Below are positions 17,041 to 26,437 of a stretch of DNA of 64,000 nt, piece by piece. The notes under the pieces were generated by a model. The model made no database searches. It had not been told where the DNA came from and worked only from the letters and a program-made list of their open reading frames with translations. Position 1 is the stretch's first letter, and each line of letters begins with the position of its first letter. Position numbers and translations under genes: made by a program. The stretch lies in assembly GCF_900110415.1 (NCBI RefSeq), contig NZ_FODR01000012.1:124001-188000 (forward strand). Reading direction: 5' to 3'. This stretch comes from Mucilaginibacter sp. OK283 (GTDB taxonomy: Bacteria > Bacteroidota > Bacteroidia > Sphingobacteriales > Sphingobacteriaceae).

Positions 17041-18715
17041 AAAATTTAGCTGGAAAAAGTTTGGTAAAAGGACGTTATATGCATTCCTTGGCTTTGTGGG
17101 GCTTATTATTATCGGCATGGTGTACCTGTACATTGTTGCCATTGATTACCCGCCAGAACCTAAAGACCAAAGCAGCCTTAACCTCAAACGGGAGCAGCCA
17201 TCAAAAGGATTTTATACCATTAATAACAGCTGGTTCCGCAAAAGTAAAAGCGGCTTGTTCGAGATGTATGTGGAAGGCAAACCCTTTGAGCGGGGCGTTA
17301 TCAATGGTAAACTAAGCCAAGAGTTGGTTGTAGCTCAGGAAGATCATTTTGTGGAGCAGATAAGCCGCATTGTACCATCCAACTTTTACCGTCACTTTTT
17401 GAAATACTTTATAGCCTGGTTTAACCGCAACCTTGATAAAAACGTTACCGAAGAATATAAAGAAGAGATTTATGGTATCTCAAAATCCGCGTCGGATAAA
17501 TACCAATACATTGGCTCTAATTATCAGCGCATTTTAAACTATCACGCAGCCCATGATATTGGCCACGCCTTGCAAAGTATGGCTTTGGTGGGCTGCACAT
17601 CTTTTGGTACCTGGGGTGTAAAAAGCGAGGACAGCACCATGATCATCGGTCGTAATTTTGATTTTTACGTGGGCGATAAATTTGCGCAGGATAAAATAGT
17701 GGCCTTCTTCGCTCCATCCGATGGGTATAAATTCATGACGGTTACCTGGGGTGGTTTTATTGGTGCGGTAAGCGGTATGAATGAGAAAGGCGTAAGCGTT
17801 ACCATTAATGCCGATAAAACCAATATCCCAACCAGCGCGGCAACCCCGGTATCGTTAGTAGCCCGCGAAATTTTGCAATATGCCAAAAATACGCAGGAGG
17901 CTTATGCCATTGCCAAAAAACGCAAAATGTTTGTATCCGAGGCTTTCCTGGTAGCATCGGCTGCCGATAACAAAGCTGTAGTGATTGAGAAAACACCAGA
18001 TACGCTGGATATATACGACCCGCACCAGGATTACATTGTATGCGCCAACCACTTTCAAAGCAAAGGCCTTAGCCAATCTAAAGAAAATAAAGTTCAGATG
18101 GCCGAGAGCGCCTCGCCGTACCGTTATAACCGTTTGATGGAATTGTTAAATACCAATGGCAAAAACACCGTACAAAAAACCATAGCCATCCTGCGCGATC
18201 AGAAAGGCTTGCACGGCGAAAATATCGGCATGGGTAACGAGAAGGCCATTAACCAGCTGATGAGCCACCACAGCATTGTATTTGAGCCTAAAAAGCTATT
18301 GGTGTGGGTAAGTACCTCGCCATGGCAGCTTGGCGAATACGTATGCTATGATCTAAAAAAAGTTTTCGGCTTACGGGGCATGAAGCAGGACCAGGAAATA
18401 AACGAGCAAAACCTTACTGTACCCGCGGACACCTTCCTGTCTACCTCTCAATACAAAGATTTTGTGAATTTCCGCAGAATGCGTCAGCGCGTGCTTGATG
18501 GCGAATCTATCAATACTGACAGCCTTGTTGCCACCAATCCACAATACTATTTTGCTTACGTAATAGCCGGCGATTATACTTTTAAACTGAAGAATTATAA
18601 AAAAGCTTTGGGGTATTATCAAACCGCCTTAACTAAAGTAATAGCCACAAAAAAAGAAGAGGAGCACATAAAAATACAGATTGCCCGGTGTAGTAAAAAG
18701 CTGAAAAACAGCTGA
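17033..18715 (+). CDS. C45-family autoproteolytic acyltransferase/hydrolase with TPR tail
   Basis: This 560-residue protein has a membrane anchor at about residues 14-36 and an Ntn-hydrolase domain of the C45 (acyl-CoA:6-aminopenicillanate acyltransferase) type. The likely nucleophile is Cys188 in ALVGCTSFGTWG, which would become the new N-terminus after self-cleavage; IIGRNFDFY and AVSGMNEKGVSVTINA follow. The last 60 residues (YFAYVIAGDYTFKLKNYKKALGYYQ) form a tetratricopeptide-like pair. Family members form or cleave amide bonds to acyl chains. It overlaps the oxidoreductase gene by 8 bp and closes the operon, so an amide-linked acyl product is a reasonable guess. Confidence 0.82.
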   Translation: MRKKFSWKKFGKRTLYAFLGFVGLIIIGMVYLYIVAIDYPPEPKDQSSLNLKREQPSKGFYTINNSWFRKSKSGLFEMYVEGKPFERGVINGKLSQELVVAQEDHFVEQISRIVPSNFYRHFLKYFIAWFNRNLDKNVTEEYKEEIYGISKSASDKYQYIGSNYQRILNYHAAHDIGHALQSMALVGCTSFGTWGVKSEDSTMIIGRNFDFYVGDKFAQDKIVAFFAPSDGYKFMTVTWGGFIGAVSGMNEKGVSVTINADKTNIPTSAATPVSLVAREILQYAKNTQEAYAIAKKRKMFVSEAFLVASAADNKAVVIEKTPDTLDIYDPHQDYIVCANHFQSKGLSQSKENKVQMAESASPYRYNRLMELLNTNGKNTVQKTIAILRDQKGLHGENIGMGNEKAINQLMSHHSIVFEPKKLLVWVSTSPWQLGEYVCYDLKKVFGLRGMKQDQEINEQNLTVPADTFLSTSQYKDFVNFRRMRQRVLDGESINTDSLVATNPQYYFAYVIAGDYTFKLKNYKKALGYYQTALTKVIATKKEEEHIKIQIARCSKKLKNS

Positions 18716-18725
18716 TACCACCCGT

Positions 18726-18774
18726 GAAGTTATTTACTTTTTGCATTGGTTTGTCACTTTAAAGTGATAACTTC
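18726..18774 (+). promoter_or_regulatory. Hairpin-rich intergenic site after the lipid operon
   Basis: GAAGTTAT (18726-18733) and ATAACTTC (18767-18774) are complementary. The second abuts a perfect 14-bp palindrome TCACTTTAAAGTGA (18754-18767). No T-run follows, so it could be a protein binding site or a weak end-of-operon hairpin. Confidence 0.4.
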
Positions 18775-18825
18775 ATATCAGGTTTCCCCCTGTAACCAAG
18801 CTTTGTTTTCAGCTAACCTGCACCT

Positions 18826-21800
18826 ATGCGTAAAGTCCTACTTTTATTGTGCGCAGCCGTTGTTTTTTATACGCCGGCAAAGCAGGCATTTGGGCAATCC
18901 CAAACGGTTAGCAATGGCCAGGCTACTACTACCATAAGTTTCCCAACGCTATGTAATTATAATTGGACTAACAGCAATCCTTCCATTGGCCTTGCAGTAA
19001 GCGGGTTAGGTGATATATTATCTTTCAAAGCTATAAATCCCGGAACAAGCCCTATTGTAGCACATATTAGTGTAACACCGCAAAGCGCAAACTTTGTTTA
19101 TGCAGGCAGTTCAATTGCAAACACTATTTTGGTTATAAATACTTTGACCAATAAAACCGTCGCTACTATTCCGGTTGGGAACGGGATTTACGGAACAGCC
19201 ATAAGTGCAGACGGGACCAAAGCATATGTTACAAATTCAGCGTCCGGCAGCGTTTCGGTTATTAATACACAAACAAACCAGGTAATAAACGAGATAACAG
19301 GCTTAACTTATCCTACAGCTATAGTGTTAAGCTCAGACGGCAGTAAGGCATACATTACCGTTGACGGGGGAATAATAGTTTATGACACTATAAATAATTC
19401 GGTAACAGTGGTCTCGCCGGAACCGACAGTTGGGAACGGACTGGCTTTAAGCAAAGACGGAGACTGGCTTTATGCCACCGCTCCGAATAGTAATGATATT
19501 CGTGTTTTTAGCACAGCAACAAACTTCCAGATAATCAATATCCCGGCTATGGGGGCATTTAGCAATGTTGCCAGTCCCGATGGCAGCACAATGTATGTTA
19601 CCGGGGGCGGTTATAATTGCATTTATATTATTGATGTTGCCACCAATGTGCTAACATCAACTATTGCATTAACTTCAGATGCTGAAAGGATTGCGGTTAG
19701 CCCTGATGGCAGCCGCTTATATGTTGCCAATGAATTTTCGGGCACTGTAACTATAGTTGATGCAGTTAGCAATGCGATTATATCAGTAGTGCCCGTTGGC
19801 GATTCGCCCCAGGGAATATCAGTAACCCCCGATGGAAAATTTGTATATGTTGCCAATTACGGATCGGCTACGTTTTCCGTTATTAATACAACCACCAATT
19901 CGGTTGTTGATACTGTGCCATGTGGCGACTACCCACATGCGGTGGGTAATTTTATAACACCGGCAACAAATAATTGTAATGGCGGTCCTATTGATTTTAC
20001 TATTACGGTAAACCCCTCGCCTACGGGCATTCAGCCAGGGGCCGCCGAAGGGGGCATATCTGCCTGTGTAGGCTCGCCGTCAACAACCACTCAGCAGTTC
20101 ACTGTTTCGGGCAATAATTTGTCGGCTAATATCACGGCCACGGCACCTGCGGGTTTCGAGGTTTCGCTTAGCACCGCCAGTGGCTTTGCAAATTCGGTAA
20201 CAATAGCGCGCACAAACGGGGCGGTGATCAATAAGGTTTTATATGTACGGGCCGTAGCTTCTGGCGCAGCAGGTAATATATCGGGCAACGTAGTTTTAAG
20301 CTCGGCCGGGGCCACAAATGAAACTGTGCAGGTAAAAGGCGTAATAAACGCCCTGCCAACCGCGAACACTATAACCAGCCAGGTGGTAACCAATGGTGAT
20401 GTCACTACCGCGATTAAATTTACCGGTACAGGCAACACCTTTAAATGGACGAACGATAAGCCCTCCATTGGTCTTGCGGCAAGCGGAATAGGCGATATAC
20501 CATCCTTTACCGCTGTAAATACAGGAACAACTCCTGTTAAGGCCACGGTTACTGTAACACCTTTTTCTGCCGGGTACCTGTATCTTGGTGGTGCAAGCAA
20601 TGTACTTTCAGTTAATGTAGATATCGGCCGGCAGACCGGCAACATTACTGCGGGCAATTCGCCTGCGGGCATTGCCGTCAGCCCGGACGGGACCCAGGTT
20701 TATATTGTAAACATTAATTCGAATACCGTTTCAGTTATTAGTACGGCAACAAATACGGTCTCGTCGACCATCAGCGTGGGGTCGACTCCCCTGGGTGTAT
20801 GCTTTAGTCCGGATGGCAAAAGGGCTTATGTAACGCATGTATCAACTTCTACTGTTTCGGTCATCAATACAGCCACGGCCAGCGTTGTTGCAACCGTTCA
20901 TGTAGGCAATTATCCTTATGGCATAGCCGCCAGCCCGGATGGTACAACCGTGTACACGGCAAACACATTATCCACTTCGGTAACGGAGATCAACACCGCA
21001 GATAATACGGTGAAGGCAACTATTCCGATAAGCTTTGGAGGGCCTACCGGGATTGCTGTAAGCCCAGACAACAGCAGGATATATGTTACCAACGCACAGT
21101 ATAATGGCCACCTGGAGGTTATCAATACGGTAACCAACAAATTGGTGGCAAAAATCCCTGTCGGCGATGTATCTGCCGGCGTTTGTGTCAGCCCGGATGG
21201 CAGCCGGGTATATGTTGTCAATTCAAGAAGCGACAATGTTATGGTGATCAGCACAGCTAATAATACGGTGATTAATACTATAAACGTCGGGCATAATCCG
21301 CTTGGAATTTCGATCAATCCGGACGGCAGCCAGGTGTATGTAGCCAACGAATATTCAAATAATGTTTCTGTAATTAATACCGCTACTAACTCCGTAAGCA
21401 ACACCATAACTTTAGATCAACCATTATCAATATGTCTCGGAAATTTTTTCGCGGCGGGTACGGGATGCACCGGCGCGCCAGTTAAATTTAATATAACGGT
21501 TAATCCTCAACCACCGGCTGTTATCGCAACAACTGCCACCGGAAATATTTTAACCTGTGTAGGCTTGCCTTCAGCAAATACTCAACAATTTGCCGTTTCG
21601 GGTGACAATTTATTGGGGGATATTACCGCAACAGCGCCTGTTGGTTTCGAAATCTCGCTCAGCTCTGCCAGCGGCTTTGCAAATTCGGTAACAATGGCAC
21701 CGGCGGGTGGAACTGTGATCAACAAGACTGTATATGTACGCGCATCAGCGTCGGGCACAACAGGCAATATATCCGGCAACGTGATTTTATCCTCCTCAGG

Positions 21801-24165
21801 GGCTACAGATCAATTGGTTGCTGTAAGTGGAACCATCAGTCCTTTACCCGTTGTTAATGCGCCATCAAACCAAACTATTGATAACGGTGCCCCAACTAAC
21901 GCGGTTAACTTTACCGGCACCGGCAGCACTTATACCTGGACAAATGATGCACCGGGCATAGGCCTGCCAGCCAGCGGCACCGGTAACATACCCTCATTTA
22001 CAGCCATTAATAACGGGCAAAGCACAGTAACAGCTACCATCACTGTTTTGCCCGCCAGCGCCACATGTACCGGCACTCCCGTTACTTTCAGCATAACAGT
22101 TAACCCATCGCCGCCTACATTAGCAGCAGGCGCCGTAACCGGTAATATATCCGCGTGCGTAGGTGCGCCATCGGCAAGTCCGGGGATCCAGCAATTTTTG
22201 GTGGGGGGCGACCATCTTACTGCCGATATGCATATCGGATCGCCTGCAAACTTTGAGATATCGCTTGACCCCGGCAATGGCTATGGCACTATGCTGGTAC
22301 TTAGCCCCAATGGAGGCAATATTAGCAATACCACAATTTACGTGCGTTCATCTGCCAGTGCTGCTGTGGGCAACATATCAGGAAACGTGGTTTTATCTTC
22401 TTCAGGAGCAACGGATCAATTAGTCGCTGTAAGTGGAATCGTCGATGCTTTACCCGTTGTTAATACGCCATCAAACCAAACCGTTGATAATGGCGCCCCA
22501 ACCAACACAGTCAACTTTACAGGTACCGGCAGCACTTATACCTGGACAAATGATGCACCGGGCATAGGCCTGCCAGCCAGCGGCAACGGTAACATACCCT
22601 CATTTACAGCCATTAACAACGGGCAAAGTACAGTAACAGCTACCATCACTGTTTTGCCCGCCAGCGCCACATGTACCGGCACTCCCGTTACTTTCAGCAT
22701 AACAGTTAACCCATCGCCGCCTACATTAGCAGCAGGCGTGGTAACCGGTAATATATCCGCGTGCGTAGGTGCGCCATCGGCAAGTCCGGGGATCCAGCAA
22801 TTTTTGGTGGGGGGCGACCATCTTACTGCCGATATGCATATCGGATCGCCTGCAAACTTTGAGATATCGCTTAATCCCGCCAATGGCTACGGTACTATGC
22901 TGATGCTTAGCCCCAATGGAGGAAACATCAGTAGCACCACAATTTATGTGCGTTCATCTGCCAGTGCTGCTGTGGGCAACATATCTGGAAACGTTGTTTT
23001 ATCTTCTGCAGGAGCGATGGATAAATTCGTTTCGGTAAGTGGAACCGTCGATGCTTTACCGGTGGTGAATGCGCCATCAAACCAATCTATTGATAACGGT
23101 ACCCCAACAAACGTGGTTGATTTTACAGGCACCGGCAGCACTTATACCTGGACAAATGATACGCCGGGCATAGGCCTGCCCGCCAGCGGCACCGGCAACA
23201 TACCCTCATTTACAGCCGTCAACAACGGGCAAAGCGCAGTAACAGCTATCATCACTATTTTGCCCGCCAACGCCACATGTACCGGCACTTCTGTTACTTT
23301 CAGCATAATGGTTAAACCATCACTGCCCGTCATTACAACGGCCGGGAGTTTGTCGCCGCTTACCACGGTATATGGTACGCCATCTGCATCGCGCAGTTTT
23401 ACAGTGGCGGGCACCAATCTGATTTCGGGCATAGTGATTATCCCACCGGCGGGGTTTGAGGTTAGTATGGATAACGTTAACTTTAACAGCACCATAACAG
23501 CAGGCGGTACCGGCACTTTAACTGCAACTACAGTTTACATCAGGCTGGTTAAAACCGCGCATGTCGGCGATTATGCAGGCAATGTTGGCCTTACAGCCGG
23601 CAATACTACGGTTAATATAGCTATACCTGCAAGTACAGTTACACCAGCTCCGCTGGTTATTACGGCCGAGAATAAAAGCAGGCCGGTTCATTCCGAAAAT
23701 CCTCCTCTAACTGCTATTTACAGCGGTTTTGTAAATGATGAAAACGCAGCTAACTTAGTAACGCCTCCGGTGATTTCAACGTTGGCGACAGAAGCATCGG
23801 AGGCGGGAACATATGCAATTTTTTTTGCGGGTAACGCGGTATCGCCTGATTATAGTTTTACGTATTTTCCGGGAGTGCTTACCGTAACATCGAGAACCGC
23901 TGCCATTGTCATCCCAAATGCCTTCACTCCCAATGGTGATGGTATAAACGACAAATGGGCTATAAAATATATTGAAAATTACCCCAAATGCACGGTCGAC
24001 ATATTTCACCGTTGGGGTGGTAAGGTGTTTTCATCAGTTGGATATGGTGTGCATTGGGATGGCAGATCTAAAGGGACTGATTTGCCTGCCGGCACCTATT
24101 ATTACATTATCAATCTTAAAAATGGCCTATCATCGATGTCGGGCTGGGTGGCAATAATCAGATAG
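18826..24165 (+). CDS. Giant secreted YncE-propeller/Ig-like protein with T9SS type-B sorting tail
   Basis: This 1779-residue protein begins with a signal peptide (MRKVLLLLCAAVVFYTPAK, cut near AFGQ). Two seven-bladed YVTN/YncE beta-propellers follow, about residues 90-375 and 605-870, built from SPDG..xYVAN...VINTxTN units. Between and after them are Ig-like modules (ACVGxPSxxxQQFxVxGxxL...FEISL...ISGNVVLSS). Near residues 1605-1685 there is an MBG-type module (PLVITAENKSRPVHSENPP). The final 85 residues (IPNAFTPNGDGINDKW...CTVDIFHRWGGKVF...LPAGTYYYIINL) are the gliding-motility/CHU_C sorting domain used by the type IX secretion system. It is therefore probably surface exposed or released. 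Residues of about 1006-1500 are encoded by a 606-bp tandem repeat. Confidence 0.9.
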   Translation: MRKVLLLLCAAVVFYTPAKQAFGQSQTVSNGQATTTISFPTLCNYNWTNSNPSIGLAVSGLGDILSFKAINPGTSPIVAHISVTPQSANFVYAGSSIANTILVINTLTNKTVATIPVGNGIYGTAISADGTKAYVTNSASGSVSVINTQTNQVINEITGLTYPTAIVLSSDGSKAYITVDGGIIVYDTINNSVTVVSPEPTVGNGLALSKDGDWLYATAPNSNDIRVFSTATNFQIINIPAMGAFSNVASPDGSTMYVTGGGYNCIYIIDVATNVLTSTIALTSDAERIAVSPDGSRLYVANEFSGTVTIVDAVSNAIISVVPVGDSPQGISVTPDGKFVYVANYGSATFSVINTTTNSVVDTVPCGDYPHAVGNFITPATNNCNGGPIDFTITVNPSPTGIQPGAAEGGISACVGSPSTTTQQFTVSGNNLSANITATAPAGFEVSLSTASGFANSVTIARTNGAVINKVLYVRAVASGAAGNISGNVVLSSAGATNETVQVKGVINALPTANTITSQVVTNGDVTTAIKFTGTGNTFKWTNDKPSIGLAASGIGDIPSFTAVNTGTTPVKATVTVTPFSAGYLYLGGASNVLSVNVDIGRQTGNITAGNSPAGIAVSPDGTQVYIVNINSNTVSVISTATNTVSSTISVGSTPLGVCFSPDGKRAYVTHVSTSTVSVINTATASVVATVHVGNYPYGIAASPDGTTVYTANTLSTSVTEINTADNTVKATIPISFGGPTGIAVSPDNSRIYVTNAQYNGHLEVINTVTNKLVAKIPVGDVSAGVCVSPDGSRVYVVNSRSDNVMVISTANNTVINTINVGHNPLGISINPDGSQVYVANEYSNNVSVINTATNSVSNTITLDQPLSICLGNFFAAGTGCTGAPVKFNITVNPQPPAVIATTATGNILTCVGLPSANTQQFAVSGDNLLGDITATAPVGFEISLSSASGFANSVTMAPAGGTVINKTVYVRASASGTTGNISGNVILSSSGATDQLVAVSGTISPLPVVNAPSNQTIDNGAPTNAVNFTGTGSTYTWTNDAPGIGLPASGTGNIPSFTAINNGQSTVTATITVLPASATCTGTPVTFSITVNPSPPTLAAGAVTGNISACVGAPSASPGIQQFLVGGDHLTADMHIGSPANFEISLDPGNGYGTMLVLSPNGGNISNTTIYVRSSASAAVGNISGNVVLSSSGATDQLVAVSGIVDALPVVNTPSNQTVDNGAPTNTVNFTGTGSTYTWTNDAPGIGLPASGNGNIPSFTAINNGQSTVTATITVLPASATCTGTPVTFSITVNPSPPTLAAGVVTGNISACVGAPSASPGIQQFLVGGDHLTADMHIGSPANFEISLNPANGYGTMLMLSPNGGNISSTTIYVRSSASAAVGNISGNVVLSSAGAMDKFVSVSGTVDALPVVNAPSNQSIDNGTPTNVVDFTGTGSTYTWTNDTPGIGLPASGTGNIPSFTAVNNGQSAVTAIITILPANATCTGTSVTFSIMVKPSLPVITTAGSLSPLTTVYGTPSASRSFTVAGTNLISGIVIIPPAGFEVSMDNVNFNSTITAGGTGTLTATTVYIRLVKTAHVGDYAGNVGLTAGNTTVNIAIPASTVTPAPLVITAENKSRPVHSENPPLTAIYSGFVNDENAANLVTPPVISTLATEASEAGTYAIFFAGNAVSPDYSFTYFPGVLTVTSRTAAIVIPNAFTPNGDGINDKWAIKYIENYPKCTVDIFHRWGGKVFSSVGYGVHWDGRSKGTDLPAGTYYYIINLKNGLSSMSGWVAIIR
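21843..23330 (+). repeat. 606-bp tandem repeat inside the giant surface protein gene
   Basis: Units start near 21843, 22449 and 23055, a period of 606 bp (202 codons). The first two units are nearly identical in DNA; the third is partial and more diverged. The phase preserves the reading frame. Confidence 0.9.
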
Positions 24166-24297
24166 TTTGCAGAGAGGTTGTAGCGAACTGCAATGTCCGG
24201 GCGCTTTTAACACCGATTAGTTATAAAAAGATGCGATGAGTGGTGTTTTTCAATTAATTGTTAATCGGTCAATTTGTCAAAAAAGCGGTAAACAAAA

Positions 24298-24332
24298 AAG
24301 GAAAATCAAGCAGCATGTGTCCGATTTTCCTT
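24298..24332. terminator. Probable bidirectional terminator
   Basis: AAGGAAAATC (24298-24307) pairs perfectly with GATTTTCCTT (24323-24332) around a 15-nt loop, between two convergent genes. The plus strand lacks a strong T-run, while the minus strand is followed by CTTTTTTG. Confidence 0.55.
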
Positions 24333-24464
24333 AAATGTGTACCTTAAAAATGAAAGAATAAATCCCTTAAAGAGACTGCTTCATATTCTTGATGCCAAAG
24401 AACAAAGGTTGGTGTTCAAAAACAGTCTCGCAATAATACTCCGGGCCTTTTAATAGTCCGATGC

Positions 24465-25337
24465 TTATTCGTTTTCAATAGCCGAAAAAACTTCCAGTAA
24501 AATATTCCACTTTTTGTTTTGGTCTATTTCCCAAATGCGTACATAGTTATAATTGCCCACAACATTGCCTTTGGTTATCCTTGCATGGCCATAGCTATAA
24601 GCTAAATCGTTACTTACAGACCTGCCTGCGTCGGTGGTTTCGGCGGTTATACTTATCGCTTCGTTGTTGATAAACTTCATGATAACATCAGGCCCTGTCA
24701 TTGGCTCAAAGCCTGGGAAATAATAACGACCCTCGGAGCTTAAAAACTCCTTATAACTGGCCATGGTTGATATGGTAAGCGAGTGGTTAAATATTTTATC
24801 GGTATTTACAATAACGCTTTTGGCAGTAAAAGGGTCCTTGCTTGGGGCCGATTTTGTGCTGGCATCCGGTTCTTTAAAATCGGTAACTATTTCTCCTTCG
24901 GGTTCGGGGTGTTGTATGCCCAAATCTATCAATAGTTTTAATTTGTTGTTATCGTCAACATCTGCACGCCAGATGGATACATAGTCACCAAAAACTTTGT
25001 CATCATCAGTTTTACCGTTTTGGTAAACGTAAGGGCCGGCGGTAAAGGCAAGATCGCCATTGGCAGATATCCGGGCAAATTTGGGCTGCCAGCTTAATTT
25101 GCCGGCCTGTTTATCAATATTGCTATAAAAATCAACAATTTTAACAGCATCTGGTTTAAACACAATGCCGTCGGGCGCTGCAACAGCCAAAAAGCCATCT
25201 TTTATTCCTTTACGTTCAACTAATTTATTAAATGCTTCTTCGGCACTTACAACTTTATTTACTTTAACCGGTGCTGACTGCGCTAAGGCCAAAATGCTAT
25301 AGCCCATAAATGTGGCGGCTAATAATACTTTCTTCAT
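24465..25337 (-). CDS. Secreted protein with two NTF2-like (SnoaL/DUF4440) domains
   Basis: This 290-residue protein has a signal peptide (MKKVLLAATFMGYSILALAQ). Two copies of an NTF2-like fold follow, about residues 28-160 (AEEAFNKLVERKGIKDGFLAV...FGDYVSIWRAD) and 175-290 (LSSEGRYYFPGFEP...GNYNYVRIWEIDQNKKWNILLEVF). The repeated ending "Y.xIWxxD..xKWxLLl" is the DUF4440-type signature. Such domains bind small ligands or act as hydrolases/isomerases, but no catalytic residue set can be assigned. Probably periplasmic. Monocistronic. Confidence 0.7.
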   Translation of the reverse strand: MKKVLLAATFMGYSILALAQSAPVKVNKVVSAEEAFNKLVERKGIKDGFLAVAAPDGIVFKPDAVKIVDFYSNIDKQAGKLSWQPKFARISANGDLAFTAGPYVYQNGKTDDDKVFGDYVSIWRADVDDNNKLKLLIDLGIQHPEPEGEIVTDFKEPDASTKSAPSKDPFTAKSVIVNTDKIFNHSLTISTMASYKEFLSSEGRYYFPGFEPMTGPDVIMKFINNEAISITAETTDAGRSVSNDLAYSYGHARITKGNVVGNYNYVRIWEIDQNKKWNILLEVFSAIENE

Positions 25338-25655
25338 GTTTTAATGGAATATTGGGTAGGCAATTTAGTAATAAATTTTAAGTCGGTTATGCAATTACAA
25401 ATTGCTTTAAATAACCATAGCTGTATACTATTTGCAATTTATCTGCCTAAGGTGAAACGAAAACCGCTATATTTAATTGTGGCCGAGGCCGGTTTATACA
25501 TATAAAAATTTATTCCGGTCATATTAATTATTGTATCAGTTAACAAGCTTTAAACTCAGCGCTATTGCATAAGCACAAAACAATTAACCCAATAATATGC
25601 ATAATGTTTCGTTAAAAAGTCATGTTACGCCTTTAGCTTATAAATTTACGCAATT
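25338..25655. other. Divergent intergenic region of about 320 bp
   Basis: This AT-rich spacer lies between two divergent genes for secreted proteins and must contain both promoters. I cannot place boxes with confidence and see no repeat or RNA structure. Confidence 0.4.
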
Positions 25656-26342
25656 ATGAAAATACGTTTTTTCACTTCGATTGTGGCCGGTTTGATATGT
25701 TGCGGAACAATATGCAGAGCGCAAAACCAAATCCTGAACGACAACCAGGGCAAGCCCGTTATGGAACAAAGCTACGTAGATGTGGAGGGCAGCCCATACC
25801 TGGCGGCAAACTGGTTGCCAGGCACCGTGGCTTTTGCCAATGGCAAAACAATAGCTGCAAGGTTGAAATATGATGTGGTAAAAGACGAGCCAATATTTCA
25901 AAGCCCGAGAGATTCTATGGCCCTTGCCTTTGTTTCACCCGTTAAAAGTTTCCGGTTTGATATTGGCTCCATAGATGAAAGTTCTCTCGCCCCACTCATC
26001 TTCAGCAATGGTTACCCGGCTATTGATGAACAATCAGAAAACTCCTTTTACCAGGTAATTGCCGATGGAAAAGCAAAACTGCTAAAGCGGTATAAAAAAG
26101 TGATTCATTCCAACCAGGCCTTCAATTCGGCAACCACTACCAAAACATTTGCTATGCGCGATGCTGTTTATTACTTGTTTGCAGATAATAAAATAAGCCG
26201 GGTTAAACTAAATCCAAAAACAATCGCAGTCGCCCTGGCCGATAAAGCAGACCAGGTACAAACCTTCATAAAAACCAACAAAATTGATTTTAAAAGCGAC
26301 CGCGACCTGGCCAAACTGTTCACGTATTATAACTCGCTTTAA
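25656..26342 (+). CDS. Secreted protein of unknown function
   Basis: This 228-residue protein has a clear signal peptide (MKIRFFTSIVAGLICCGTICRAQ) and no recognised domain. The mature part begins NQILNDNQGKPVMEQSYVDVEG and ends in a basic helix (SDRDLAKLFTYYNSL). The YVDVEGSPYLAANW opening and the repeated short beta strands suggest a small periplasmic beta-rich protein of a type common in Bacteroidota. It is convergent with cysS. I do not assign a function. Confidence 0.7.
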   Translation: MKIRFFTSIVAGLICCGTICRAQNQILNDNQGKPVMEQSYVDVEGSPYLAANWLPGTVAFANGKTIAARLKYDVVKDEPIFQSPRDSMALAFVSPVKSFRFDIGSIDESSLAPLIFSNGYPAIDEQSENSFYQVIADGKAKLLKRYKKVIHSNQAFNSATTTKTFAMRDAVYYLFADNKISRVKLNPKTIAVALADKADQVQTFIKTNKIDFKSDRDLAKLFTYYNSL

Positions 26343-26352
26343 GGATTGTATA

Positions 26353-26396
26353 GGAACAGGGACAAATGGAGGTTTTTGTTCCTGTTCCCCCGTTCC
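26353..26396. terminator. Bidirectional hairpin between convergent genes
   Basis: GGAACAGGGACAA (from 26353) and TTGTTCCTGTTCC (from 26376) are complementary at 12 of 13 positions. The site sits between the stops of the secreted protein gene and cysS. Confidence 0.5.
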
Positions 26397-26400
26397 AAAG

Positions 26401-26431
26401 TCTTGATACCTGATACTAACTACTTGATACT
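26401..26431. repeat. Dispersed 31-bp word-like repeat (lone copy)
   Basis: This 31-bp stretch, made of TTGATACC/TTGATACT words, matches 33646-33676 at 29 of 31 positions. At that other site the repeat forms the right arm of an inverted repeat; here no second arm is visible. Confidence 0.75.
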
Positions 26432-26437
26432 CCCTCT

